Positions 9,926 through 21,265 of a stretch of 64,000 nt of DNA are shown piece by piece. The DNA comes from Puccinellia tenuiflora (lineage: Eukaryota > Streptophyta > Magnoliopsida > Poales > Poaceae). The notes under the pieces were generated by a model. It was not told the DNA's origin. It was given only the letters and a program-made list of their open reading frames with translations, and made no database searches. A program made the translations under genes and the position numbers. How positions within the stretch are numbered: the first letter of the stretch is position 1; each line of letters opens with the position of its first letter. The stretch is from NCBI GenBank assembly GCA_012064385.1, contig QRDG01000351.1, positions 688,928-752,927 on the forward strand, in the 5' to 3' direction.

Positions 9926-10502
9926 GAGCAATACTTATCCTCTATTAGTTCATTTGAACTAGCGTTATCTAGTTAGTAGCTGATGAAGTCAATATTTACA
10001 ACTTTTTATAGGCCCTTTTCTTATTTTGAATGCCTAACTAAATACTACTCCGTAAGAAAATTCTCTGTTGACAGCATCAGAGAACCATGCGAGCCCGAGA
10101 AGGCATCATCAGCCACAACATGTTCAGCTAGTGGATCACTGACTCACTGGGGCTTGCAGGGTATCTCTGTGCCATGTATGAGCTGACATGTGAAGTCTAA
10201 ATGTTGGTTTTTGTGTTATCACGGGAGTGGCCAATTACGTCAAAACATGCGGTTATGTGAAAAAAACTAAAACTATATGGTTTTGTTAGACCTGTCGTAA
10301 ATGCAGAACGTAGTATGTGCAATCTGAAACAACACGTGTTGGACAGCTCAGAACATAAAGCCGTAAAATATAGAACAAATGACGGAACATTCCTCCATTT
10401 TCATAGCGTTCGCCAAAACTAAAATTTGGTCCATACAACCCTATTGAACAGTTTCGAATTGCATCCACGAAGCTAACTAGGTACAAAATTACAATAACTT
10501 AA
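9926..10502. other. Intergenic, 3' flank of the F-box gene
   Basis: AT-rich with no coding motifs recognised. The right part must contain the 3'UTR and polyadenylation site of the minus-strand gene ending at 10503. No clear signal was assigned. Confidence 0.4.
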
Positions 10503-11795
10503 CTATCTGTGCAACACCATGTTCATCCTTGTGATATCGAGTGTTATCCATATGGGATTAGGCCAGTTGCACCAAAGTTGAGGTATAATTTCTTCCCTAC
10601 TATCATTTTCCAAGTTGAGAATACCTATATCCCGGGGATCATTCTTGTACTTCGAAGCATATGTCTCGTCATCTGTGAAATAAACACAATTTGCCTTCAG
10701 CTGCGGATATTCTTCAGCACTAAGGCATTGCGACTGACTACGGCCAAGAAACAACACATGACCTCGCAAGCCGTTCATTTTCACAAGCTTTTTTGCTGCC
10801 ATATTAGCTTTAAATACCACTATTTTCTCAGTCTCTACGAGCTCTTTTGTGACTTTAATTTCACGGCAAACTTGCAATAGATCACCACATGGGGTCTGAA
10901 CAGTGTACCACAACCCATCTGTCCCACTAATGTCATCCACCATCTCGTCTGCAACAATATTCCTCGTGAAGGTAGGACCGGTGAGATCAAAAGCATCGAC
11001 TCCTCCGGTTCTTGTGAATGCGTACAATAGACCATCCATGTAGATGCATTGATCATAGTTCGAACCCGATGGCAGCAAAGTCCACTTACAATCACCTACC
11101 CTTGTAAACAAAAGTTGGAGGTCTGGAAGGAGGATGAGAACCACAATGTGGCTTCCTGTGGACGGATCAGGAAACACAAATGCCTTGACATAGAGGCAGT
11201 CACGAAGTTTGTCCAGATCATGGATTTCCACATTCGAGTCATCCCACAGCTCATACTGAATAATTGCTCCGGCATTGTCTAAGATGGGCTTAACGTGCTC
11301 AATGGTGATCACAGGCGGGAGAGCTATCTGTTGGCCAGTTATCGGATTGAGAAGGTGAAGCTCGGACTTGTCATCGGCCGTAACTAACCAGCCATGGGAG
11401 GACCCAAGCAGATGCCTACTACGGATGGGTGGATCTGGAAGAGTAATATTGTAGACCCTCTTTTCCGCGAGGTTGTAGAGACAAGCTACATTGTCAGGAA
11501 CAGAGTCAGAGGTGTAGAGGAGGCAAGGCGTCTGGTGCCGTTTGTACTGCTCAAGCTGGCTGTGTAGGATGGTATACGCGGAGCGCCAGGCGGAGCAGAC
11601 AGAGCCCGCCCGTATGAAGTCGGGGATCTCTAGGATGGCAAAGATATCAACCAATACATCCACCGGCAGCTCCGGCGAATTTTCCACCATGGCCTCGGTC
11701 TCCATCAGCGGCGGATCTTTTCTGAATTTCCGGTGTGCAAGAACCAGCAGGCTGGACAGAATTCTCGTTATCCTGGCGACGCTACACGACTCCAT
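10503..11795 (-). CDS. F-box protein with DUF295-type C-terminal domain
   Basis: An intronless 430-residue reading frame. I choose ATG 11795 (MESCSVARI) because it is the first ATG after the TATA box; the frame is open further upstream but lacks an ATG there. Residues about 40-80 form an F-box (ELPVDVLVDIFAILEIPDFI, then VCSAWR), which in plants binds SKP1 in SCF ubiquitin ligases. The rest resembles the large grass F-box/DUF295 group: repeated beta-strand blocks such as HGWLVTADDKSELHLLNPIT in the middle, and CVYFTDDE followed by DIGILNLENDS near the C-terminus. The length is usual for the group and no frame break is seen. The substrate is unknown. Such genes are numerous and fast-evolving in grasses, so orthology cannot be inferred. 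A hAT insertion lies about 500 bp upstream. Confidence 0.9.
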   Translation of the reverse strand: MESCSVARITRILSSLLVLAHRKFRKDPPLMETEAMVENSPELPVDVLVDIFAILEIPDFIRAGSVCSAWRSAYTILHSQLEQYKRHQTPCLLYTSDSVPDNVACLYNLAEKRVYNITLPDPPIRSRHLLGSSHGWLVTADDKSELHLLNPITGQQIALPPVITIEHVKPILDNAGAIIQYELWDDSNVEIHDLDKLRDCLYVKAFVFPDPSTGSHIVVLILLPDLQLLFTRVGDCKWTLLPSGSNYDQCIYMDGLLYAFTRTGGVDAFDLTGPTFTRNIVADEMVDDISGTDGLWYTVQTPCGDLLQVCREIKVTKELVETEKIVVFKANMAAKKLVKMNGLRGHVLFLGRSQSQCLSAEEYPQLKANCVYFTDDETYASKYKNDPRDIGILNLENDSREEIIPQLWCNWPNPIWITLDITRMNMVLHR

Positions 11796-11901
11796 TGGGG
11801 AAATCTGATCTTTTGGAGGATGAATCGCTTCTGTAGCTACCAACCACACTTGCAATTCAACCCAGGATGAAGCAGACAGAGGGAAGCTCCTCCTTGCAGC
11901 A

Positions 11902-11909
11902 CTTATATA
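11902..11909 (-). promoter_or_regulatory. TATA box of the F-box gene
   Basis: TATATAAG on the minus strand, about 107 bp upstream of the ATG at 11795. A C/T-rich leader lies between. The spacing suits a transcription start near 11870 and a leader of about 75-80 nt. Confidence 0.65.
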
Positions 11910-12296
11910 GTACAGTAGTGCAGCTGAACCAACCTACGGAGGCCTCAGCTCTAATTCGAGTAGGAGATGAGTCCGAATCCAAAAACGACAACAAGGCCTC
12001 GGACGGATCCCGGTACCTGCGCGCCTCGGACTTGATAGAAGATTCGGACTTCGAATCCTACGCGCCTCGGACGGATCCCGGTTCTGTTTAGCAACGACAT
12101 CAGAGGGACAACAAACTAACCAGCGGAAGTGTGTAGCCCGACAGTAGAAACGCGGAGGGCGAGCTGGGGGCTTCGGCGTCTCAATCTGGGCGGAGGCGGC
12201 GGTGTCTGGGTCCAAGGAGGGTGGAGGTGGCGGTGAGATGGAGCTTGGCGCCTCGCTGGTTTCGGACTGGGGCGTCGTCGGCGCCGCCGGCTACAG
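11910..12296. other. Upstream region of the F-box gene
   Basis: Probable promoter sequence. It contains a partly repeated motif, CGCGCCTCGGAC and CTCGGACGGATCCCGGT, around 11996-12090. No further gene is seen. Confidence 0.45.
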
Positions 12297-12304
12297 AGCA
12301 GAGT

Positions 12305-12925
12305 CTCTGTTTAAAATAGCCGGCTATTGTGTTTAGCCCCGGCGTTTTCAGAAGCTACGAAAGGCTATAGCCGGGCTATAGCCGGGCTAAGCCCCTATAG
12401 CCGTTTTGCTAAATAATAAAATAAAATAAATTTTGAGCAGCATATATTCATATATATATATCAATAATTCATAGATGCATAACATATTGACATAAAAAAT
12501 ACAAATAATCAACAATTCTGGACATAGTTTATTCTATATATTAGTTACATAACCAACAAAATGAATTAGGGTGTAGCAAATGCAAGTTCAGGAATCAGAA
12601 CACGGGTTCGTCCACATATTACATATCAACAACAACAAGTTAACAACAATTTCACATAACCAGCAAGATATGCATGCGATCAATCCGAGTCAGATGAAGC
12701 ATGGGTCAATGGCAAATTTTGATCCAAAATTTTTGGGGCTAGCTGAGCGGGAAATTTAGCCGGCTAAGGGGCTAAATTGGGGCTAAATCGTCTTAGCCAG
12801 GCTATTAGCGGCTATTCTCGCTTTAGCCTATAAAGACCATAGCCGTAGCCCCAAGCCCGTCGAAAGGCTATAGCCGGGCTATAGCCGGGCTATAGCCGGG
12901 CTATAGCCGGCTATTTTAAACAGAG
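12305..12925. mobile_element. Non-autonomous hAT element with palindromic subterminal repeats
   Basis: A 621-bp element bounded by inverted ends CTCTGTTTAAAATAGCCGGC on both sides, with a perfect 8-bp target duplication AGCAGAGT (12297-12304 and 12926-12933). Both subterminal regions are packed with GGCTATAGCCGGGCTATAGC-type palindromic repeats, at least four tandem units near the right end. The centre is AT-rich with no transposase. The 8-bp duplication and dense subterminal repeats fit hAT, where such repeats bind the transposase. Confidence 0.9.
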
Positions 12926-12933
12926 AGCAGAGT

Positions 12934-13490
12934 ACGAGGCTTGAAAACGATTAGACCGGAAAAGTGGGTCAGCTGTCGAGTGCGGCGTTTTGACCCTAAA
13001 CGAGCCCGGGGAGCGGGGAGCGCTAGGCGTAGGTCGCCCTAACAAATCCTGCGTTAGGTTCTTTCTGGACCGTCCACTTGAGCGCATCGAACGTTCAGAA
13101 AAATCCCTTAAAGACACGTCGTTTTCACCATGCTGTGTTGTGTCAGATCGTTTTGCATTAGTCGGGCCTGCTTGGTGCTGCTGCCTCCTCCTTTACATGT
13201 AGCGTGAAGCGTACCTTGGCAGAGTAGGCTGCCAGCCTTGGACCTAGCTCTGCTAGCTTCCTAGTACTGTACATGACAATGCAAATTTTTTGTACATTTA
13301 TATTAAATAAAAATCATATATTATTATTGCATCAATAAGGTTCAAAACTATAGGAAAAAATTTGGCATAGCATAGCGTTGTGGCTGGCTCGACACCTTTG
13401 AAAACATATACTATTGTATAAAACCATTGCAGCATTTCGAAAAAAGTAACGCTACAAAAAACTACTTAAACGACATTTTTTTTTGCTACA
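12934..13490. other. Intergenic; left end of a possible Mutator-like element
   Basis: No gene recognised. The motif GAGCGCTAGGCGTAGGTCGCCCTAA (given here as GAGCGCTAGGCG then TAGGTCGCCCTAA, 13018-13042) resembles CGATAGGTCGCCCTAA at 14607-14624. The two could be related termini of a DNA element enclosing the AT-rich tandem repeats, but I cannot define inverted ends or a target duplication. Confidence 0.3.
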
Positions 13491-13890
13491 GATTATTTTG
13501 CAACAAAAATCATCAGTAATTTCAATAAAAAGCATAGACGATTACAATAAAAAATACAAATTGTAGCAATTAAATTGTGGTTAAGTAACAAATGCTTTGT
13601 CGCAGATTCATTTACAACAAAAATAATCAGTAATTTCAACAAAAAACATAGACAATTACAACAAAAAAATATTGTAGCAATTAAAATGTGGTTAAGTAAC
13701 AAATATTTTGCCGTAGATTCATTTACAACAAAAATAATCAATAATTTCAACAAAAATCATAGACTATTACAACAAAAAAAATTGTAGCAATTAAAATGGT
13801 GTTAAGTACCAAATATTTTGTCGTAGATTCATTTACAATAAAAATCACCAACCATTTCAATAAAAAAAATTAGCGACGGCAACAAAAAAA
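13491..13890. repeat. AT-rich ~111-bp tandem repeat, about 3.6 copies
   Basis: The unit contains AGATTcaTTTACAACAAAAA, TAATTTCAACAAAAA.CATAG, TTGTAGCAATTAAAATG and GTTAAGTAaCAAATaTTTTG. Units start near 13491, 13605, 13716 and 13826. Spacings of 114, 111 and 110 bp are visible directly. A related sequence in the opposite orientation occurs at about 55740-55920. No coding role is supported. Confidence 0.8.
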
Positions 13891-16287
13891 ACATGTGTTT
13901 GTAACAATTGGAAAATCGGGATAGAGAACTCAGTTGTACCATGCATCGTCGTCCATGGTGGCCCGATCTCGCAATTTGACACCGTCAACTACGAATCCGG
14001 CTAGCCAGAGGCCCGTCGTCGATAGATTCGGCGACACTCGGACCCGTTCTTACTATTCCATCATCTCCTCAGGACCTCACAGTTGTCAAAGGGATCGGAC
14101 AATGTTTTTGATGTAGACTCAGAGAGCTCCGTCTACTAGTAGAAAATGTGTCGGCTTGGTCGGGACGTCGCTGAAATGCCCCCGCGACAATGTTGTATAG
14201 CAGCGAACACCAGGAAATCCAGCAGACGGAACGAATTTGCCAACAAGTAACCGTGCATGTGTTCATGGAGCATGCATTGTGGGCCTGAAACGAATTTGCC
14301 AACAACTAACCGTGCATGTGCTCATGGAGCATGCATTTTGCTAGCAAACAACAGCCATGCACACACTGACAAGAAACATCAACACACAGGCTACCTACGG
14401 TGGGTACAAGAAGCTACTCGCCTACTCCTATGCCTCACACGCCAGCAGGGTCAAAAAGCTGCATCAAAAACGCAGCTTGTGGTATCTTTGATCCCCTTGC
14501 GTGCGATACTGTGAGGAGAAAGGTAGGTGGGGACCACGTTGACAGCGACATGCGCGGGACGCTACACGAGTAGCGCGAGCAGAGTTGGAGCGACCTATTG
14601 GGATGCACGATAGGTCGCCCTAAAATAAGCTTTTTCCTTATTTTAAGCATTTGAAAAACAAAATTTTAAATTTTAAAAAATCCGAAAAATATATATAATG
14701 TAGCAAATGATATTGTCTATAAGTGTGAAAACTATCAATCCAAAATACGTGGTATTATACACTACGCAAAACAAAAAAAATAGATCCCGAATGTGTGAAT
14801 AGTGCACTCAAAAGCTTCTTAGGATTTATCTTTTTCTCAGAGCCCAGAATATATATTAAAATTTTCAAAATTGTAAGATACAGTATTGACTACTTCCAGA
14901 TTTATTTGTAGATTTCTTTTTTTAATTTTTTTAACTTTGTTTTCAAAAAGATCAAAGGCACCATGTAGCGCGGGTGCCAAAAGGATTTTCAGACAGCTGG
15001 CCTCTGATAACTGTAGTAGCGGGGATGGCTGGAGACATGTTGGTCCGTCGCAGACCATAGTCGTCGGAAGTGTTGGCCCGTCCTCGCACCATACAAGGGT
15101 GTGTTTTGTTGTCCTCGGGCTCCATATATAGGTCCATTCGATGTATATTTAATTGATTTTGTTAGTTGGGCTACACGGTGTATTTATATGGTACGAAATT
15201 TAAACAGTTCAATAATTGGTCTGGAGAATGCCGCTTGCCTCTGCCACACACGTTGGAAAGCACGGGAGATGGGACATTTCGACATAACTACCACTCTCTT
15301 CACCTTCACACTCACTCACAAGCACAGTCGATCACCGCCGCCTCCACTCGGTGTTCTTCTCGATGGCCCGTCGCTCCTCCTTCCCCGTGCGGCTCCACTC
15401 GCTAGTCCGTCGCCACATGGCTCACGAGCGTTGGGTGACGAGTCTCACTGCGAAGAATTCCCTATCTCCGATGGATTTGGTGAAAATGCTCAAATCCCCC
15501 TCCCACGTTTGCTTTGGCCTTTCCCGAGCATCGGCGTCGAAATCGACAGCCGGGACTTCGTCGGCGGCTCCTGCTGCGCCTTCGTGGACCCGGTGTGGTT
15601 GATGGAGCCCTTGCCGACGTCGCTGATGGTGGGGATTTCCATCCTGACGTGCCTTCTGCCATGTCGACGCCACCAACTCTACCTCCATCGGGCTCTATAA
15701 GTGTCATTTATCCCGCCATTGAGGTCATGTTGGAGTAGATTAAGGGCTAATTTCGATTTGCGGTATGGGTTTGTGCGTCCCATGGGGAATTTTGGCGGTG
15801 GTTGATTCAACTCGAATTGGTGCACTGGGCATTACAGATTCATATATTGGTACTGTAGCTTCTATCGATCTTACAGGGGGATTAAACCGGCTTTGGTGCA
15901 TTTAGAGTTGTACGGCATTGTTAGGCATCGTGCTTGTATTGCGGTGATCAATCTATTAGTGCATTGAATTGAATCGTGTGTAATAACCCATGTCACCTTA
16001 CTGACAAGGTATCGAAGACTGGGTGCCATGTCGTCGCTGGTGGCGTGTGCGCACCTCCTGGACACAAGGACGTGCTCTCAATCAACCGCTAGGTAGTGAA
16101 GTCCGCGGTGGCCGGGAGAGCAGAGGACGCCGGCAGCTCATGTTGCGCGTGTCCATGGCTGGCAATCACGCCTTGCCACATCCCAAATCGATGATGCCGT
16201 TGCCGGATCTACGTGCAATTAGACAGGAATGACCTCCACATGGTCGTCACTCCAAGCTCATTCGAAGTGGCCTCGAAGCATTGGCTC
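13891..16287. other. Repetitive intergenic region, no gene supported
   Basis: It contains a short direct repeat (ACGAATTTGCCAACAA.TAACC around 14228-14252 and 14287-14311, each followed by gtgcatgtg.tcatggagcat) and the possible element terminus near 14607. A stretch at 15320-15700 has open frames in several phases but no recognisable protein. None of the reading frames shows conserved motifs. Confidence 0.4.
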
Positions 16288-16500
16288 CAGATCAGGCCTG
16301 GCCATGGGCAGCCCGGCCCGACCGGCCCGGCCCGACCCGGCCCGGCTGTGTCATCGGGTCGGGCTCGGGCCTGACGGTCGGGTCGCGCCGGGCTCGGGCC
16401 TGCCCAAAACAGGATTTCAGCTGGGATCGGGTCGGGCTCGGGCCCAATATCTGCGGCCCGACAGTCGGGCCGGGCCGGGCTCGGGCCGATTCTGCTCCCA
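16288..16500. repeat. GGCCCG/GGGCTCGGGC-rich low-complexity repeat
   Basis: The sequence starts CAGGCCTGGCCATGGGCAGC and is dominated by gcccgacc, ggcccgg and gggctcgggc motifs that recur on both strands. Similar sequence appears at the far right of the window (63840-64000). Such strings are typical of the ends of some grass hAT elements, but only one end is visible here and there is no matching inverted end, so the class is a guess. Confidence 0.5.
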
Positions 16501-16557
16501 CATTGCTTGCCGGCGTCAACCTGCAAGTCTTGCGATGAGAGAGTGCACGTGAGCAAC

Positions 16558-18868
16558 TTTATAATTTTTTATTTGATTGTTGCATGCGTATTTTATATCA
16601 TTGTTATATGTTTCTACCGTCTTTTTATACCATTTTAGCGCATTTTATTGGACTAAACTATTAATAAGATGTCTAGTGCATGTTTCTGTTTTTTTTTGTT
16701 TTTTTGTTTCAGAGAAGTTGTTAAGCAAATATCCTCAATATTGCACGATAATTTACATAGATTTTTATTCAACGAGACGGAGATGGAGAACAAAGGCAGC
16801 CGAGGAGGAGCCACAGGGACCAGGGCGACCCTAGGCGCATCCTTAGGTGGGGGCGCCCTCTGGCCGCCTGTGGGCCCCAGGCCTCCTCTCGGGTCCCGTC
16901 TTTGCTATAAATTGTCTCTCGGCCTAAAACCCGAGGGCGGCCGTTATTTTTCACAATACGTATCTGAACCCCGCCGCCATCTCGAAACCCTAATTTGGTG
17001 GTTCTGGAGTCTTGTTCCGGCACCCTATCGGAGGGGTAAATCATCACCGGAGGCATCTTCATCGCCATGTCTGCCTCCGAGGTGATGTATGAGTAGTTCA
17101 TCCTTACAATATGGGTCCATAACAGTAGCTAGATGGTTGTCTCTCCTGCTTGTGCTTTGATGCCATGATATTATGAGCTACCTAACATAATCAAGATCGA
17201 TATTATGTAGTTGCTACATCTTGTGTTTGCTGGGACCCGATGAATTGTGAAATTATGATCATATTGTATATGTTTATTATATGTTTTACTTAGTTCTTGC
17301 ATGCTCTTTGATGGCGTGGATGACACGTTCACTGGGAAACCCCAAGAGGAAGGTATGATACAGCGTAGCAGTAGTTTCTTGATTACAAAACCAAGGTTAT
17401 CGAATCCAGTATGACTTGTACAAGGCTTAGCAAGGTGTCAAACTACTCTGGCGCTTGTAGATTAATGCGGACCTTCACACAATCACGAACAAACTACTTT
17501 GCCCAACGAAATAGAGAGGTTTCCAATCTCTCCGGCTTGCTGAACACAAAGAATTATTTTTGCAAGTGTAAAATATGATGAGAGTAAAATATGACCAGGG
17601 AGCAAATGTGTGCGGAAAGCTATTAAAACGGTTGTAAACAATGTAGAAAAATAGGACCAGGGTCCACAGATAACTAGTGGTGTCTCTACATAAGATATGC
17701 ATAATGGGTAAACAAATTACATCAAGGCAATTGACAAAATTGTGGGCGAATAACAATGCTATCATAAAACAATATAGTTCACCGTTTCATTTAATATGGG
17801 CATTACTTTAAATAGATAGACCATTATCCAATTGCGTCTATGACTAATAATCCACCCCCAGGATTGCTATCCAGCATGTCTCTCAAAAGTATTAAATTGC
17901 AATCAACAAATAATTGCAATAAGCATGGTGCATAATGTAAGCAATGTAATAACACGAGGACTCAGCGCAAGAAGCACAATCTTTGCATGAGCGTTTTTGT
18001 CAGTCGCACTCAGCGCAAGAAGGCTTGAATCCACTATCTAGCATAAATATTCTCTCTTATAATACTAACAATTACTTGGCCAAACATCCACTAGCATCGG
18101 AGAGCATGCAAGATCATAAATAAAACTTAACACATAGAGATGAACAAGAGTAATGATTTCCACAATTCATTGGATCCAAGCAAACACATCATGTAGCAAT
18201 TACAGATAATATGATCTTGATCATGTTAGGCAGCTCACAAGATCTAAACAATGGAGTACAAGGAGAAGAGACAACCATCTAGCTACTGCCATGGACCCGT
18301 AGTCCCGTGGTGGACTACTCACGCATCACTCTGGGGGCAGGCATGGTGGTGTAGATGCCTCCGGAGACGATCTCCCCCTCCGACAGGGTGCCGGGAAGAG
18401 TTTCAGATCCCTCTCAAATTAGGGTTGGCGACGGCGCGGCCTCGGATGTTTTATGGATATATGGTCGATGCCCCGAGGGTTTCCTCGACGAATAGAATTT
18501 ATAGGCGAAAGGGCGACTCGAGAAGCTTCGGGAGGCGGCCAGGTGGGGCCCAGCCGCGGTCCACCTTGGACCGAGTCTGGGGGCATTTGGCCCATGTGGG
18601 CTCCCCTGCAGGCCTCCTTCTGGCGCAGTCTTTGTTTCCATGTAAAAATAATTTCTGTAAATTTTCAGCTGATTCCGATAAACTTCCCCGACCAGCTTTT
18701 CTGAAACAAAAAGATAGCAGAAAACAGGAACTAGCACTAGGCATCTTGTCAATAGGTTAGTTCCATAAATTGTGCCAAAATGATGTAAGACATTATAAAA
18801 ACATGTGACAATGATACATAAACAAGCATGGAACATAAAAAAATTATAGATACGTTGGAGACGTATCA
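16558..18868. mobile_element. Long-armed inverted-repeat element of a Triticeae family
   Basis: The left arm (16558-about 17330) and the right arm (18868 back to about 18060) are diverged inverted copies. Shared blocks are tataatttttta.gt.ccatg, aagatg.ctagtgc, ttttgtttcagA, ccctaattt, ggagacg/ggaggcatct, agtagctagatggttgtctc and gat.aattgtg. The middle (17330-18060) completes the unit. The right end is TAGATACGTTGGAGACGTATCA, whose GATACGT..ACGTATC palindrome marks the boundary; the left arm has lost about its last 30 bases. There is no coding sequence. I recognise this as an abundant Triticeae dispersed family, but its formal class cannot be decided from this copy. Confidence 0.65.
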
Positions 18869-18924
18869 CTCTCCGATGTACATGGTTACTCTGGCCAAGT
18901 GATCGTTTATATTCGTGATAAGTG

Positions 18925-19920
18925 TCAAACGTATCTATAATTTATGATTGTTCCATGCTTGTTTCATATCATTATTACATGTTTCTGTCATCTTTACTTG
19001 TGATTTCATTATACTAACCTATCAACAAGATGCCCAGTGCAAGTTCCTGTTTTTTGCTATTTTGTATTTCAGAAAATCCTCTTAGGAAAAACTCTTCGGA
19101 ATTGACGAAAATTTACGGAAATTATTTTTAAAACGAAATGAAGACGGAATACGAAGGGTGGCCGCAGAGGCGACCCACAGGCCAGGGCGGCTTGTGTCCG
19201 CGGCCAGGGTCCACCCGCAGGTGGAACCCGCCCCTGGAGGTGGTGCCTCCCCTCGGTCCCCTCTGACGCCCATAAAATCCCTTTAACTCTAAAAACATCG
19301 GGGCGATCATTTTCCACAGAAGTTCTCCCGAAGCCGCCGCCATCTTCAACCCTAAATTGGGAGGGTTTTGAAGCTCTTCCTGGCATCCTGTCAGAGGGGA
19401 GATTGATCCTGGAGGCCTATGGGTCCATAGAAGTAGCTAGTATGGTGTCTCTCTCTTTGTGCTTTCATGCCTATGATCTCGTGAGCTGCCCTACATGATC
19501 GAGATCGATATTATGCAATGCTACATGTTGTGTTTGTTGAGATCCGATGAATTGTGAATTTATGATCTGATTATTCATGATATCTTTATGTGTTGTTTAT
19601 ACTCTTGCATGATATTCCTATGTTGGTGGTTATTTTGGCCAATTGATTGCTTGTATCTCCAAGAGGGAGCTGTATTTATGCTAGATGGTAGGTTCATACC
19701 TCCTCCGTGCCTGCGCTCGAGTGACAGAAACCTATAAGGACGAGAGTGTGCTGTTGCTACTAGGGGTAAAACAGAGACGTTTATGTCTTCATGATCATGA
19801 ATATTGCTTACATCATGTATTGTGCTTAATGAAATTATATGTTGCTTGCAACTTAATACCAATGGGTGACATGCTGGATTGCGATCCCTAGGTGGATTTT
19901 TAGTCATAGATGTAGTTGGA
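18925..19920 (+). mobile_element. Second arm copy of the same Triticeae repeat family
   Basis: It starts GTCAAACGTATCTATAATTT and follows the same order of blocks as the arms at 16558 and 18868, including aagatgcccagtgcaagttcc, tttcagaaaa, ccctaaattggg, agtagctagtatgg and gatccgatgaattgtg. Its far end (gacatgctggatTgcgatcc, 19867-19886) corresponds to sequence at about 17855-17880 in the inverted copy. It therefore lies head-to-head with the right arm ending at 18868, only about 55 bp away. Confidence 0.65.
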
Positions 19921-20562
19921 TTATGGTCTATGTATGTTTGCTTACATATACTCTCACTATCTACAAAGTTTGGTTGTGAGGGTTCTAGTTCAAATTCTTC
20001 GACATTCCCTATTCGGTCTTGCTCGCTGTCACTTCTTCTACTAGCCGACTATTCTTCTCTCCTAGCGGGCACACCAACGCAGGAAATCCTCGAGATGGAA
20101 ACATACAACATTGATCAACGGTCAGAGACACGGGAGTGAACATTGTTGCATTTTAGTTGGTGCATGTCCGGAGCTGTTCCGTTGGGTACATGGAAGGAGG
20201 AATGCTTCGCCATCCTATGGCGCTTGGAAGTTGTAGCCGGTGCCAGTCACTTTTTTGGCAATTTTCCTTCACTCGCACATGGATGGATCTCGCGATGTTG
20301 ACCTCATCAACACTAATGTGGCTTAGCATGAGCTTTCCGATCTATGCGAGGTACTCCAGATGGTCATTCATCTGTCCATCTCTGAATTGGACCTCTTTGG
20401 GGTGTTCCCGATGGTCATCTATCCATTCATGACCACTGAAATTTTGACTACTGTTGCCACATAGGCGACGTTAATTGTAGTTCATTCTTTGCAAGAGACC
20501 CACTAACACTGTTGTTTTTTATTCTTTAATATTCATTCTCTTTGTATGTAAGTTCTATATCA
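19921..20562. other. Intergenic, nothing recognised
   Basis: Mixed-composition sequence with only short open frames. It ends at the left target-site copy of the LINE insertion. Confidence 0.4.
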
Positions 20563-20575
20563 AGCTGTCCTATAT

Positions 20576-21244
20576 TTTTTCGATAAAGGGATTTTATTAT
20601 TTAAAAAGTTTAAGCATTACACCCAGCCTCTACATAGCTAAGATGCACACAGCCCCGTAGTCACTCGACACCAGTTCACAACATAAAAAAAGAAGGCGAA
20701 ATACATATCATGATGAGAAATTGTAAATCCGCCTAAAGCACAGGAAGGTCAATCCGGAGTCTATGTTGCCACCCATGTCGGGATAGTAACTCCCTGGCCG
20801 CAACCTCCAGTCTCGACGCCACCTTCAAAAACAAGTCTCGGTGCTCCAACCGATGCAGGACCGACCATGATCGTAGCGTCGCAGTGCATCGGTAAATAAC
20901 CTGCAAAATAGAAGCAATTTTATCATTAAAAACCTTGTCATTTCTACATAGCCACAGCGACCAAATAACGGCAATCACGCCCATCCTACAGAAGAGTTTA
21001 AACCTAGGATCCACACCATTCAACCAGTTGCCAAAAAGGTTTGCAACAGAGCGCGGTGGATGTAAGGTAGAACCTATCTGGACAGCTGACCATATAGACC
21101 TAGCGAACTTACAATGGAAGAATAAATGTGCAATGGCTTGTCATTTTGACAGAACTCACATTTTTTGCTTCCCTGCCAATTACGCTTAGCAAGGTTATCC
21201 TTTGTAAGAATTGCACCCCGACGAAGATACCACGCAAAAACTTT
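20576..21244 (-). mobile_element. 5'-truncated LINE with 13-bp TSD
   Basis: A 669-bp minus-strand LINE 3' end. It is flanked by the perfect 13-bp duplication AGCTGTCCTATAT (20563-20575 and 21245-21257). The poly-A tail appears as a T run at 20576 followed by cgataaaggga, a typical Triticeae LINE 3' terminus. The minus strand encodes RRGAILTKDNLAKRNWQGSK and CEFCQND (RT zinc-binding region), then after a frameshift GVIAVIWSLWLCRNDKVFND, the usual LINE C-terminal block. RT itself is missing by 5' truncation. Confidence 0.92.
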
Positions 21245-21265
21245 AGCTGTCCTATATGTCAGTTG

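Noticed and set aside
14135..14150. CTACTAGTAGAAAA as a CACTA-element terminus
   Set aside because: The terminal C-A-C-T-A is imperfect, there is no inverted partner at a plausible distance and no 3-bp TSD.
15101..15700. Plus-strand open frame of 199 codons
   Set aside because: No conserved motif, several overlapping frames equally open, and repeats nearby; not enough to call a gene.
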